A stretch of DNA of 64,000 nucleotides from Athripsodes cinereus (taxonomy: Eukaryota; Arthropoda; Insecta; Trichoptera; Leptoceridae), in the NCBI GenBank assembly GCA_947579605.1, contig OX388328.1, positions 15,665,684-15,729,683 on the forward strand, given 5' to 3'. Shown piece by piece: positions 20,993-32,407 of the stretch (positions are counted from its first letter, which is position 1; the number at the start of each line of letters is the position of its first letter). The notes under the pieces were generated by a model that did not search any database, was not told the origin of the DNA, and saw only the letters and a list, made by a program, of their open reading frames with translations. Both the position numbers and the translations under genes were made by a program.

Positions 20993-21325
20993 TAGTGATG
21001 TAACGAATATTCGTATTCGCATTTGCATATATTTCAAAGTATTCGCAAAAAAATATGCGAATGTTTTGCGAATATTATTTTGGTAATAAAGTATCGGTGT
21101 TTCGGTAAAAGTACCGGATACTTACCCGGTACATTGTAGAAAAAAATACTGCAAGAAAATATTCGGCAAGAAAACCGAGGAGTTTTGAAATATTGAATTC
21201 CTTTAGGTACATACCATTTTGAAAATCTAATGTTTGAGCAAATCAATATTCGTTATTCGCAACAAATATTCGCAATCGCATTCGCATTCGCGAATATCTA
21301 AAATCACACATTCGTTACATCACTA
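20993..21325. mobile_element. hAT-type miniature element
   Basis: The ends are TAGTGATGTAACGAATATTC and the inverse CATTCGTTACATCACTA. The interior is rich in ATTCGCAA/TTGCGAAT motifs. A middle block (GTATCGGTGTTTCGGTAAAA to GGAGTTTTGAAATATT) recurs in inverse orientation within 42470-42640 and at 60995-61110. The 8-bp duplication has decayed. Confidence 0.78.
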
Positions 21326-21974
21326 TAGTACATATTATATTGAAATGACAGTAAAATGAAGTTGAACACAAAAATGTCATTTTATGACATAGTGTAGTCT
21401 CTCTCCAACTTACAGTCATGTAGCTATGTACATTACATAATATTATATTTATATCTACTTTTAACAAATTTATATTTTTTAAAGGATGCCACCAACATAG
21501 CTATACATACATACATAATATTATAACTATATACACAACTATAGACACTCACTGTTCATGTATGTGTGTGTGTGTGAGAGAGAGAGAGTTAGGAGAAGGG
21601 GGGGGGAGGAGAGCAGAGGGGTTAGGTTAGTATAAGTTGTAAGAATTGGGGGTCTAGCCGGCGAGTCCCCTCACCACGCAACACCTCCTATCACTAAAAA
21701 TATCCTTTTTCCCTGAAATGAAAATAATTCGAGAATTAAATAGAACAGCTCGTAGGAGGACTCAGTAGGTGTAACTCTACTCTTATATATATATTGGGAC
21801 AGGAACACTTTCACATTACAGGATCTAATAAATAATACGTACCTACCTACATTATAGTATCCTACAGACAGCTGTAGATAGTGGACCAACCTAACATTAT
21901 AAACACACAGCTCATCATATCCGTGACAATAAAAGAAAGACGTTCGGAATAATAATAATAAAGACAATTTATAT

Positions 21975-22185
21975 TTGTCGCCGTTTTATGATCCGTGACT
22001 ATCTCAAGGGCGCCGTGACTTTTCTTGAAAAGCAACGTGTTTTCAGCTTACTCCTAAATATTGCACTGGGTTGGTTCTGTCTTAAATCCACTGGTAATCG
22101 GTCTCAGGAAGTTGGCCCCGCAGCGCTGTAGCTCCTCTCTGCGAATTTGGAAGTGTTTGTCCTGTTGTGTTCTACAGAATGGTTG
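21975..22185 (-). pseudogene. LINE ORF2 C-terminal fragment (L2/CR1-like)
   Basis: The minus strand reads TNTSKFAERSYSAAGPTS, a stop where the family has W, then DRLPVDLR and FRSKLKTRCFSRK. This matches the pattern F..RSFS..GP..WN.LP..LR....F...LK....F found at the end of CR1/L2-type reverse transcriptases. The same pattern occurs in the relic at 27240-27860. It is a dead 5'-truncated copy. Confidence 0.7.
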
Positions 22186-22367
22186 GCGTACCTACCTCAT
22201 CGCTTAATTTGAATCAATGGTTAAATAATAGGTAATATATTATTTTGTGTGATATTATATTTTATGAATACCAGCTGCGCTCTGCAGGACATTGAAAACT
22301 TACAAAAGGGAGTGGAAGATGTATTCTTTGTGGAGGTCTCTACGGTGTGGTGATTCTGTCACAGTAT

Positions 22368-23056
22368 GGCCAATTCTGAATCATAAAATAGTTTAGTTGC
22401 ACTAACTAAGTCAACTAAGTGTGAGAAGATAGTCGAGTCATGATAATTAGTTCTAATTCGTATTCACAGTTTTCCCTACTAATTTAGTTCATTAGTTCAT
22501 TTTGACACCTTATTACAACTATAAATTTCAAAAATCTATGGATTTCGTATTCAGAATGAAATTTTAGTTGACAGCCGACGACTAAAATAAGTTGGCTTTG
22601 GCAGAATTTTATTCGCGACTTTTAATGTGCGAATATTATTAGTTGCTGTCATTTTACCGCAGAATATTGCTATATTTTGGAAGTGTTAAGTTGTTTTTTC
22701 AATTAAAAGTAAAAATTTATATTTTTAGGGCAACTCTTAGCATGTATAAATTGTAAAATTACACCACCACCGACGCAAATACGAACGCCAAAATATATCG
22801 ACAAATCTGACATTTCACAATTTTCACGCGCGACAACTATTAAATTGTTGCCAGAAGTGTAAATCGGAACGAGAAAAACATTTTGTATTGCGGCATCACT
22901 GACTAATATTAGTTTGTCCCATAGATTTTACCGTTTGCACTTGGTGGTTCTCGAGTTTATAGTTGTTTATAGTTCATAACTAATGCTGAATACTACATAA
23001 TAACTAATACTAATCAACTTTTTAGTTAGTTAGTTCATTAAGATTCAGAATTGGCC
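22368..23056. mobile_element. Terminal inverted repeat element, 689 bp
   Basis: The ends are GGCCAATTCTGAATC and its inverse. Subterminal TAACTAACTAA / TTAGTTAGTTAG tracts mirror each other. There is no recognisable transposase and no clean target duplication. GGGCC-like termini resemble those of Harbinger-type elements, but this is weak. Confidence 0.7.
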
Positions 23057-24024
23057 CTAATATATAACTACCTGAATACTCCACAAAGCCAATGGCAGAA
23101 GTGTTGGGAGGCCGAGCCAGAATAGAGATGGATGCGCGGGATAGAAAAAGACTTGCGAGCTTTAGGTTCGCGTGACCAGCTCCTGCTGCTGAGAGGAAAA
23201 TAATTTTACATTTTTTTGATGACGAGAGCAAATACCAAGACAAGTCTCTTAATTCTGAAAATGTATGTCGTAAAATAATGTGAAAATAACGATTTTGAAT
23301 TTATAAACCGTGATACCTACCTACCTACAATGTTTTCTATAAAAATGTACATATTAATATATCTACCTACACATACCTATACAAGTTTTATTTGAACATT
23401 CCTCCCAAGGACTTACGTGGGTTAATATATTCTATGAGAATAAAATAATATAAAAGGACTCGTTTAACCTTATTAGGTACCAAATAAATTATGTATATAC
23501 TTACCAATATACCAGCTATTATACGAGTACTTAGAACCTGAACTCTGAAACGCCTACACAGTCATATATTTATATCTATTACATTATTATTCTAGAATTC
23601 TCGATGAAGAGAATTTTTCATCCAGAATTCTACTCTCACATACCATGTAGAGGTTGATGGCAGCGGTTAGTTGGACGAAAATGCTTTACAGCATTGAGTG
23701 CAATCACCCGTTGTGAACAAATAATGACTAATATGTATGAGACAATAATGAGTGCGGTGGAAATCGCTGAACGTTACTAGTGTAAAGCATGCTTAAACCA
23801 GCCAAAAGCCACTTCGTAAGCATTAGAAACACCCATACTCTCTCTCTCTCTCTCTACTCCTAAAGTGATGTGTATTAAGATCTATGTGATTGCAGATGTC
23901 TGTTGAAAAAAATAACATTTATCAACAACGCAAGTACCAAATTCTAGGTAAATGCGAAAATAATAAAAATATTTCATATATATATATATATATGTACTAT
24001 ACAAACCTCAATAATTATTATACT

Positions 24025-24235
24025 ATTCCCTCACGCCGCATCCCAAGTGGGGTAGCAGAGAGAACGGAACAACATATAGATCTGTCTCTACATACCCCTT
24101 TCGCCTCCTCTACATTTATGCAACCTCTCATGCACTCACGTTGAGTTCTCTAACTCAACACACGGCCGTCCTTGAGAATTTGATCTACGTGATCAAGCCA
24201 CGTAGTTCTCGGACGCCCGCGCTTGCCGCGATTTT
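24025..24235 (-). pseudogene. FamB LINE 3' end
   Basis: CTCACGCCGCATCCCAAGTG, CGGCCGTCCTTGAGAATTTG and CACGTAGTTCTCGGACGCCC are the inverse of FamB signatures. Frames are disrupted. Confidence 0.65.
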
Positions 24236-24594
24236 TATTTGGTGGAGGAATTTCAAAAAAATTACAAATATTTCAAACTAGTTAAAAAATTTGTAAAGTT
24301 TCCCAAGTTTTTAGAACGTAAGAGATTATATTGTTTTGTAGTTCTCGCCTTTCTCAATTTGGTACCTATATCTTCTTCTTCTTTGGTTGTTCTGTGAAAC
24401 CGCGTCATTCGACTCTAAGCTATGTAAGTGCTTGCATATTATGAATTTGACATGAAGGTAATGGTCAGCTACTGCGATCTTTCTCTAAGCTCCCATCTCG
24501 CTGTCTTATATTTCTGTATATTATTGTTTAGAATATTTACTAATTATTTTATTAAATCAAATGTTTTTGTGTTAACACTTTGGAAATTCACTAT

Positions 24595-24732
24595 AATTAA
24601 AATGAATTTAAAAACACTGTATAATTTCCAAATTAAATTTATTCACCTCAAACGTTTTCGCCAAGACGAAAACGTTTGAGGTGAATAAATTTAATTTGGA
24701 AATTATACAGTGTTTTTAAATTCATTTTAATT
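24595..24732. repeat. Perfect hairpin, 66-bp arms and 6-bp loop
   Basis: The arm 24595-24660 is the exact reverse complement of 24667-24732; the loop is CCAAGA. Each arm runs from AATTAAAATG through ACACTGTATAATTTCC to GTTTTCG at the apex. Perfect identity over 66 bp in otherwise diverged DNA implies recent formation or correction. A half copy is at 42345-42400. Confidence 0.95.
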
Positions 24733-24943
24733 TTTTTATTGTTTAACCGGATTTGGATGCAGATGACAAAACCAATCAGAAACCTGAGCTTCAGGATGTC
24801 AGGTTGGTCATGGATTGCGGCTGGGTTAAACTGGAAATCTCTGTACTTTCAAGGATGAGATTGGGACATTGTGTGATCGCTACTCATCACCATAGACTGG
24901 GACTCGTAGAGAGTTCTCCCTGCGAGTGTTCGCGCAGACATAC

Positions 24944-26051
24944 GAGGGCGGTCCGATAAGTACTTAGCCTACATAAGAAAAAATTAAAATTTTGGAAAAG
25001 TGGTGATTTATTTTTCAACATAGTCTTCTTTTAGCTCGATACACTTGAATCAGCGATTCTCCAACTTCTTTAACCCGTCTAAAAAATACGTTTTCTCGAG
25101 ATCTACAAAGTAGGCTTCCATGGCGGTAATGACCTCCTCATTCGACTCAAATTTCCACCCAGCGACTGACTTTTTCAAGTTTGGAAACAAAAAGAAGTCG
25201 CACGGAGCCAAATCTGGAGAATACGGTGGAAAGAACAGCAGTTCGTAGCCCTATTCGACCAATTTGGCCGTGGCGACAACGGAGGTGTGAGCCGGTGCAT
25301 TGTCACGGTGGAAGATCACTTTTTCTTCGTCGAATGGGGCCGTTTTTTCTACAATTCGGCATCGAATCGGCCCAATAATTTGGCATAGTAGAGCCTTGTG
25401 ATCGTTTTACCTTTCTCCAGGCAGTCGATGTAGATCACACCTTGCAAATCCCAGAAAACGGTGACTATCACCTTTCCGGTCGATAGGACAGTCTTCGCCT
25501 TCTTTGGAGCACGTTCGCCGGCTAAAATTCACTGTTTCGACTGTTCCTTGGTCATTGGAATGGACCAGTGGATCTATGTTTTGTCAATGGCTTCGAAACG
25601 ATGCAGAAACTCCTTCGGATTGCTCTTAAATAGCGTCAAAAACTGCTCTGAAATAGTCTCACGGTTGCGCTTGTTGTCCGGAGTGACAAAACGCGGCACC
25701 CATTGTGCCAACAGCTTTCTCATATCCAAAATTTCATGAATGGTATAATCCATTTGGTCTTTTGAGATGCCTATTATCTTAGCTATCTTACGCACCTTAA
25801 TTCGGCGGTCTGCCATTACGACATCGTGGATTTTTGACACGTTATCCTCCGAGGTAACCGTTTTCGGGGCACCTGTGACTCGTCAAAAACCGACGTACGA
25901 CCATGTCGAAACTCTTAAACCAATTTTTGACGATCGTTATCAAAGAACAAGAGTCACCGTACACAGCACCCAAGCGGTCTTTGATTTCGCTGCGCGATTT
26001 TCCTTCCAAAAACAAGAATCGAATCACCGACCGATATTGCTCTTTTTCCAT
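24944..26051 (-). pseudogene. mariner transposon with broken transposase
   Basis: Mariner transposases cut and paste DNA at TA sites with a D,D34D active site. The 3' end carries a mariner-type inverted terminus (ACGAGGGCGGTCCGATAAGT, 24944). Coding runs from ATG at 26051 to TAA at 25008, spanning 348 codon lengths, the family norm, but the two ends are joined by compensating frameshifts. The N-terminus reads MEKEQYRSVIRFLFLEGKSR with the helix-turn-helix region. The first catalytic block reads AIDKT then stop, where IDETW is usual, so D stays but E and W are lost. HRDNAPAH and YSPDLAPCDFF keep the second and third aspartates. A TGA replaces W near the C-terminus (KLENR*FKCIEL). The 5' inverted terminus is missing and a LINE tail abuts at 26095. 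It is certainly inactive. Confidence 0.93.
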
Positions 26052-26094
26052 TTTTCGAAAATCCGTGGACCCGCCCGCTTCCTTTACCCGTATA

Positions 26095-26160
26095 CCTTTT
26101 ATGTAATTGTTTTTTATCAATGTACAGTAATGAATGAATAAATAAATAAATAAATAAACA
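26095..26160 (+). repeat. LINE 3' end with (AAAT)n tail (UTR-D)
   Basis: TTTTATGTAATTG, then TATCAATGTACAGTAATGAA and AAAT repeats. It adjoins the truncated mariner 5' side, suggesting insertion or deletion at the junction. Confidence 0.6.
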
Positions 26161-26774
26161 TATATAAGCCCATACGATCATATAAGAGACGTGGATCGCC
26201 CCTTCAATGTTTGTCACCTACTCTGCCACGGGTCCTACGATGTCAATAGACAGATTACAAGATACAGTATATTAACACTTACAATATCGTTTTTGAAATT
26301 ATATAATGATGAGATCTAACATGGGCAAAACCACCCTCTGTTGGGTGGAAGGCTCACAAAAAATAAATATACACACTAACATATAAATCCTACCTCAACC
26401 TACCCCTAATACTTTATGCCTCCTGTAAATGACTGCTAATGAATAGAGGTTGGTTGGTTGGTTAGTTAAGTTACTTGTTACCTCATCACATTCACACACA
26501 TACACACATTATTATTATTAGTATTAAATATAGATATTACATACCTTTGTTTATAAAGGACATGGTGAACTGTTTATAATAAAAATTATAATAAAAAAAA
26601 TCATTTATAGTAATTTTAGCTCTGACGGAGTCTGGAGAGATAAGAATTGATCTTGGATTCTCTTCTGCAATATTTTTCCATTAGTGTTCTAACAACATCT
26701 GATTATATTCACTAGTAGGTATATGTAGTGATGATGAGACTAAGGTACTATCACACAGAGAGGGAGTATGATCT
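26161..26774. other. No supported gene
   Basis: The stretch is AT-rich, with TTATTA runs near 26510 and a GGTTGGTTGGTTAGTTAAG tract near 26450. Confidence 0.4.
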
Positions 26775-26957
26775 GGGCCCGTAGTCAAAACACATTTTAG
26801 CGTTACGTTTTCGTTTCGAATGTTGACGACGTTGCGAGAACGTGTCAATTTTCGTAGTTACTTGCGTAGGTATTTCACCTACAGACAATGACACGTTCTC
26901 GCAACGTCGTCTACATTCGAACGAAAACGTAACGCTAAAATTTGTTTTGACTAGGCC
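26775..26957. mobile_element. Foldback miniature element FB1-like
   Basis: It starts GGGCCCGTAGTCAAAACACA and ends with an inverse TTTGTTTTGACTAGGCC. The long paired arms contain GACGACGTTGCGAGAACGTG and its inverse. The structure matches 7116-7283. Confidence 0.85.
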
Positions 26958-27044
26958 TACTGTAATATGTTTGTGAATTTAACACATGAAACTACCAAAA
27001 TTATAAATAAGGCTTAGAAAAGACAACGTCACGTTATTCGGCAG

Positions 27045-27115
27045 TGCCCCAGACGGGACTTGAACCCGCATCCCTAAACCTTGTCGCGAGGAGTGCTTTG
27101 TCCATTAAAGACAGC
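27045..27115 (-). repeat. tRNA-like SINE head
   Basis: The minus strand reads AAAGCACTCCTCGCGAC, then GGGTTCAAGTCCCG and TCTGGGGCA, so a B-box and acceptor-like end are visible. There is no convincing complete tRNA fold, so a tRNA-derived repeat is more likely than a tRNA gene. Confidence 0.5.
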
Positions 27116-27239
27116 TTCATGTGCAGGTATTGTTCTGAGATACCTAGTACCTATGGGTATCCCATGTCGGACACTTCCAAGTATAGTTAGATAGGATTGT
27201 ATCTATCATAAACTCTCTAGGTATGATTCCAGAAACATC

Positions 27240-27860
27240 TATTTATATTTTATTATCATTTTTTGGTTTGCATCCTTGTTGTTGGTCCCTAGACCGTCTC
27301 TAGGGCGCCAGTGAAGAGTTCAGGTTTTAATTTGCTTCTGAAGCTGGTGATAGTCTGACTATCTCTCAAAGGCACCGGTAGGCGATTCCACGTAACCTTT
27401 AGACTTCTGCGCTATCCGGGTGGTCGGTGGGTCTCCTTCAATGTTCAATGTAACCGGTCCAACACCACCAAAGGCCCTCTCATAGAAGTTAGACTTACCG
27501 GCTCTATTGGGCTCAGTAAGTATATTCACAGCCAGTTCCGAAGAGCGCAGAAGTCTTCTAGTGGTCAACTCAAGGGGACAAAGCTCTGTGAGGCACAATG
27601 GTGCCATTTTGTTTATAGCCTTGTAGACCAAAAGGCATACCTTGAATGTCACCCTTTCCTCCATCCTCAGCCAGTGTAATCGTTCTAGGAGGGGAGTGAT
27701 GTGGCATCTTTTGCCCTCACGGAAAATGAGCCGCGCAGCACTGTTGAACGCCAGCTGCAAACGATTGAGAAGGCTTCGATGTAGTCCAGCATAAACGACG
27801 TTGCAACACTCCAATCTTGAGACAACAAATGCTGTCGCCAGATCCCTAATGGCACCCTCG
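27240..27860 (-). pseudogene. LINE reverse transcriptase C-terminal relic (L2/CR1-like)
   Basis: The minus-strand frame reads CNVVYAGLHRSLLNRLQLA, then FNSAARLIF, ITPLLERLHWLRMEERVTF and KVCLLVYKA. This is the region after the polymerase domain in CR1/L2-type LINEs. At FYERAFGGVGPVT it runs into an insertion of about 50 bp (27402-27455) flanked by GGTTAC repeats. Beyond it the expected WNRLPVPLRDSQTITSFRSK resumes in another frame, followed by LKPELFTGALETV. The RT core is absent and the element is dead. Confidence 0.8.
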
Positions 27861-28842
27861 GGTAGAAATCTAGAGACGTGATTCAGTTAATATATTTATT
27901 ATTATTATATTTATTTAAGCGCTACAGCATATTATAATAATACGTTATTATCACTTCTACATATAATAGAAACAAAGAGAATATACATAAGGCCAACTGC
28001 ATACAGTGTGTCACATAATATTATGTAAACTTAATTTATAAGGCACTTGCCTAATAAACACATGAAGTATACCACTGGCTACCACGTACTAGTGACGTGT
28101 GCTGTCATGTGATGGTATAGATAGATAGGCAGAGAGATAAATTATTGAATATTGTCACTTAACAGGTTATTCAGTGAAAATATTGTGAGTAAGTATTATA
28201 AATGTTAGTGTACCTACCTATTAATATCTTAACAAAATAATTATATTACCTACACAGGTAAAGGTATGTATGTGTATGTAATTATTCACAAAGGGAGACA
28301 AAAATAAACCCAGACGGGTGATTTGATATTTTATTTAAATTCAACATCGAAACAAACTGTTAAAAGCATTCATTTTGTAAAAAAATAAAATTAATAATAA
28401 TCCTCATTTTATAAAGTTGTTGTATTGGAAGCCTAGTGGAGTTTCTAAAATTAATTAAAAGGGGGGTGGCTCACTCCCTAAACAGTCTAAATTTATAAAA
28501 TTACGTGATTCTAAAAAAATACATATCTTCCCATCTCACACTACATCCCTTTCCCCATCCCTACAGAGGTACGAACCTCCTTTTTTCAAATTCATAATGT
28601 TGTTTTTTTTATTTGATGTTAATACAAATAGGTACCTATTTATTTTTTAAATACATAAGTATGTAGGTAGGTACGTGGATCTGTTAGAAGATAAACCTCA
28701 GATGGTTAATAATGGTTAATATGCAATGAGAAAGATTGGACTGGAGTACCTAAGACATGTGAATGAATCGCTATTCGACTGACACATTTTGAATTATTTA
28801 TATTCGCTGACTACCCCTCATGCCTATCTTGATTGGTTATAG

Positions 28843-28845
<3 letters not shown>
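27861..28845. other. No supported gene
   Basis: The stretch is AT-rich DNA with TTATTATTATATTTATTTA near 27895 (a possible LINE tail). I recognise no open frame or element. Confidence 0.4.
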
Positions 28846-28897
<52 letters not shown>

Positions 28898-28900
28898 ACA
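28846..28900. repeat. (TA)n(TG)n microsatellite
   Basis: An uninterrupted TA tract of about 30 bases switches to a TG tract of about 20 bases. Confidence 0.95.
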
Positions 28901-28924
28901 AATCTAATGTTAATATGGTTTATA

Positions 28925-29178
28925 ACGTAACATAACATAACATAACATGTATAGACAATTCACACATATAGAGCTAGTCCCAAATTAAGATATGAATCTT
29001 GTATTATGGGTATTAACGCGACGACACATACAATGCACTAAACACATATATATGTAACACCCAGACCCAGGACAATTTGAAAAAGAACATTTTTCATTTT
29101 GCCCTGGCCGGGAACCGAACCCGGGACCTCGTGACTCAAAGGCAAGAGCGTTAACTCTGCGCCACACCGTCCGTCAAA
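28925..29178 (-). repeat. tRNA-derived SINE (SINE2)
   Basis: The minus strand has a tRNA-like head (GTGGCGCAGAGTTAACGCTC, B box GGTTCGGTTCC), then a body with CAAATTGTCCTGGGTCTGGG and a TTATGTTATG-rich end at 28930. It is a near full-length copy. Confidence 0.88.
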
Positions 29179-29289
29179 TGAATATTATGGATATTATGAA
29201 TATTATTTCGGCCTTGCTAAAGATTTTAAATGCAATATATTATTATCAGTGTCCTCCTCCTGTATTCGTAAATCATCCCTTATAATTAT

Positions 29290-29800
29290 TATAAGCGTAG
29301 ATATTATTAACATCTTGATTTCAGCAGCGATGAGATATGCCATCCATCCTGAATGTTTCACAATGAACTTAATTGTCCCGGCGCCATTTAGACGATCGGG
29401 AGATAGCGATCCATTTCAGATCTGAAAAATGAGATCCCAAAAAGATGGTTGCTTCTAAGGTTTGCACAAAGCGTCTCTCGATTGGTGGACCTTACATCGT
29501 GACAGTGAGAATGGTGGAATTGGTGAACGTTGTCCATGGACACCGAAAGTGATCACTTAAGCCAGCCTAGAGCCAATTCGTAAGCGTTGGGACACCTTTC
29601 TCACTTCTTCCGATTAGATTTTTACAATGTTGCATTGTGTAGACATGGTTCTCCAATCGAAGTTTCTGATTGGTTCTGAATGTTTCAATTGCCGTGGAAA
29701 GGATGACATGTATGATGATTCCACGTACCTATGTATGTAGTTATAGCCCGCACTTGTGGGAATTGTCGTGATGGTATGAATAAATGAATGAATTATCTAT
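29290..29800 (+). repeat. FamA pieces around another repeat
   Basis: FamA core (CAGCAGCGATGAGATATGCC, ATCCATCCTGAATGTTTC) is at 29320-29375 and the FamA end (GCACTTGTGGGAATTGTCG) at 29750-29790. Between them lies the block shared with 10215-10335 (29500-29640). Confidence 0.55.
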
Positions 29801-29867
29801 CTCTATCACTATTATATACCTATGTATATACATATTATGTTGTTTCCAAGTTTTTCGCTACGAGGGA

Positions 29868-29985
29868 CATATGAATCTATCGATTTTGCGGTTACGTTGG
29901 TTTAAAAATGACGGCTCGCGCGCGGACGAAAGCTCACCACCAAAATTTAACGCGTGACGTAACCGCAAATTCCATAGACTCATAA
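29868..29985. mobile_element. Small inverted-repeat element, about 118 bp
   Basis: ATGAATCTATCGATTTTGCG then GTTACG faces the inverse CGTAACCGCAAATTCCATAG then ACTCAT. The terminal arms are about 28 bp with three mismatches. It is non-coding. Confidence 0.7.
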
Positions 29986-30428
29986 TAAATACATACCTAC
30001 TGGGTTGCGAGCTGTTCAGCTGCCACCACGCAAATCAAACCGCTCATTTAAATAATTTGATTTTACGAAAGATATCGGTCCCATAGTGCTGAACTTTCTT
30101 GTGCACGCTTACATTACAAAACCGCGTAGTTTTTGCATCTCATCATCTCTTAAACTTCATCAAAACTCGAAATAAATTAATATTCATTATTGTTGATTGT
30201 CTCTTCAAAACTTTAACAAGTCATCATTTTGTGTTATATTCCCGCTTCTATTGCCAAAACACGTGTTAAAAAAATCGACCCCTTCCGGGAATCACTCTGT
30301 TGTCTCACAAGTGCCAGCGTGTAGTGATCAGTGTATGTCCAGTAGTGTAACAGAGAAGGATAACAACACCGACTACTCGAAACAACACAGCGGGTGAAAG
30401 AGACAAAAATACTGTTTTGTCTACCACG

Positions 30429-30721
30429 ATGCCTATCTCAGATCTCCGTAAGAAGAAGCTTCTCTATGTGTGCAACGTTTTCTTTGATGTCAACCAAAGT
30501 GGAACGCTCGAAAAGAAGGACTTCGAGTCGGCTATTGAGAAAATCTGCACTCTTCGTGGATGGCCCCAGAGTCATCCCAAGAACGTAGAGACTACAATAC
30601 CATGACCAAGATATGGGATGGCCTGAGGTAGAGAACTGATGCCAATAAAGATGGAGAGTCCTCTGCAGTGGCAGCAGCGTTACATGAACTTCATGTTTGA
30701 CCTAGAAGATGCTTCCAACTT
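30429..30721 (+). pseudogene. Calexcitin / sarcoplasmic Ca-binding protein-like retropseudogene
   Basis: The parent family are cytosolic EF-hand calcium-binding proteins. From the ATG at 30429 the frame reads MPISDLRKKKLLYVCNVFFD and an EF-hand loop DVNQSGTLEKKDF, then AIEKICTLRGW. A frameshift near 30590 moves to TMTKIWDGLR, an in-frame TAG, and DANKDGE of the second loop. A deletion then removes about 20 residues before PLQWQQRYMNFMFDLEDAS in yet another frame. Exon-sized segments are contiguous with no intron, which points to a reverse-transcribed copy. The upstream 30190-30428 may be its 5' UTR. Calexcitin versus sarcoplasmic calcium-binding protein is not resolved by eye. Confidence 0.75.
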
Positions 30722-30741
30722 AACTAAAAAGCCACGGCGCT

Positions 30742-30790
30742 CTTGAGATGGCCACGGACCATTAAACAGCGCCAAATACAAATCATCTTT
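30742..30790 (+). repeat. Short LINE 3'-end motif
   Basis: CTCTTGAGATGGCCACGGACC, then ATTAAACAGCGCCAAATA resembles 4335-4384 and 47224-47272. It directly follows the EF-hand pseudogene, consistent with LINE-mediated retrotransposition, though this is only suggestive. Confidence 0.4.
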
Positions 30791-32102
30791 TTATTATTAT
30801 TACTATACGAAGAAATAACACATTTATTTTTGCAAATATGTTTTCAATACATCTAACATAACCACCATCATCACATCCCCTACAAGACAGCAAATAAAGT
30901 ATTAACATACAGATCGTCTTCTCCGTATGCATTACCTATACTGTGTTACAGGGTGTTTCTACAGCAAAGAGTATTGTGGTAGAGGCATCACTACATATTA
31001 TATAATATAAACTTATAGAGAGAGAGAAACTATCATATCACCATGTATATATATCTACGTATACAGCGCTGTGTATATATATATATATATTGAAATGAAT
31101 AGATTTAATACTAAGTTGCTATGGGGTTGCCTCAAGGGAAGGTGGGGGGTTGGGTGGAAGGCAGAGTAGGGCGGCCTGGGGTGGCCTAACACCCACTGCA
31201 ATACACATAGTGGGAAATACACAGTGACGGCACGTGGGGAAATATAATGAATATAATAATTAATTAAATAAAAAAAAAAACAAATGCTTTCTTTTGCTAT
31301 ATGATATTTTAACGACAAAGACGTCTTTGGTTTTGTTAGGACATTGGAAAGACATCTCTCTCGTGAATAAATCATATAGTAAAAAAAAATCGTAATAGAA
31401 TAAAATTCTACTTCCTAAACATCGATAAATTGAATAATATAATTAAAGTGTCAAATTTAACCTGCTTATTTAATTCTAACGCCCCCCCCCCCCCCTTTAC
31501 CTGTCTGGTGTTTTCCAGTATAATGACGAGCCCTCTAGTTCCAAAAGTATTTAGAAACATGGGATTTTGAAGAGATGTAAGGTGTGGAGAGATTTCAAAT
31601 CTAACCAGTGTATGAATACATGGTGCATTTATTTTTGAGTATCGTACGACACATCAGTCTGGCAAGAGGTGCTGAGTTGTCTCGGTGGTTTACTATTAAC
31701 AATGACACATAAGGAAGCTCTTAAGCTTAAGCTTACTTTACTCCGGTTAAGGCATGCTTTAGTTCTTCTGGAGTCATGTTCTCCAAGTAACTAGACTCGG
31801 CTTATTAAATATCTCTAAATTAGCCTGGACCAAATGAAAACTATTAATCACAAAACAATTTGTTATCCTTTGTTCCATCTAAAATTGACTTATTCATAAA
31901 ACAGTAAATATTGTACAAAAATAAGTTTATAGATATTTGCGAGAGACCCATCTGCTGGGGATGTCATCAGGGAATTCTAACTACATTTGTCTTCTCTCCT
32001 CTTACATTTATCGTCTGTATTTCTATTTTTTGACAAAAGTAGACAAAAACAGAAGCACAAAGTAAGTTTATCTACTTTTCAAGTTTTGAGATAAGATTAT
32101 TA
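30791..32102. other. No supported gene; homopolymer C tract
   Basis: The stretch is AT-rich, with TA repeats at about 31073-31090 and a run of 14 C at 31482-31495. A minus-strand stretch near 31735-31800 reads LENMTPEELKHALTGVK before a stop, but it is too short to call. Confidence 0.4.
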
Positions 32103-32250
32103 ATTGGGTTAGTTGGAAGATATAATTTCTGCGATAAACTCACCCATTGCACAATATCATTTATTTGTATCACATCATTAATTTAATAACTTAGTATGTA
32201 CATAATTATGGATGCTCCTTATTGTGCAATAAAGTTTATTATTATTAATT
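32103..32250 (+). repeat. LINE 3' UTR (UTR-D)
   Basis: GGGTTAGTTGGAAGATATAA, then TGCGATAAACTCACCCATTG, ending in GTGCAATAAAGTTTATTATT. This is the family's polyadenylation end. Confidence 0.6.
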
Positions 32251-32407
32251 CATACAGTTTAGCCACCACTACTGAGTTCATATGAATCAATTTAAAAAAA
32301 AATATAAGCATTTGAGTGATCTATAAAAGGCAGGTATTCGTTTCCAGTTTCCAGTTTTGTACTGTACAATTTAATATTACCAGACTTACATTACAGACTC
32401 ACTCCAT

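Noticed and set aside
27045..27115. tRNA gene on the minus strand
   Set aside because: A B box and acceptor-like end are present, but I cannot fold a full cloverleaf. It is more likely a SINE head.
31735..31800. Minus-strand LENMTPEELKHALTGVK as a conserved gene exon
   Set aside because: Fewer than 25 codons, a stop just upstream and no second exon; too short to support.
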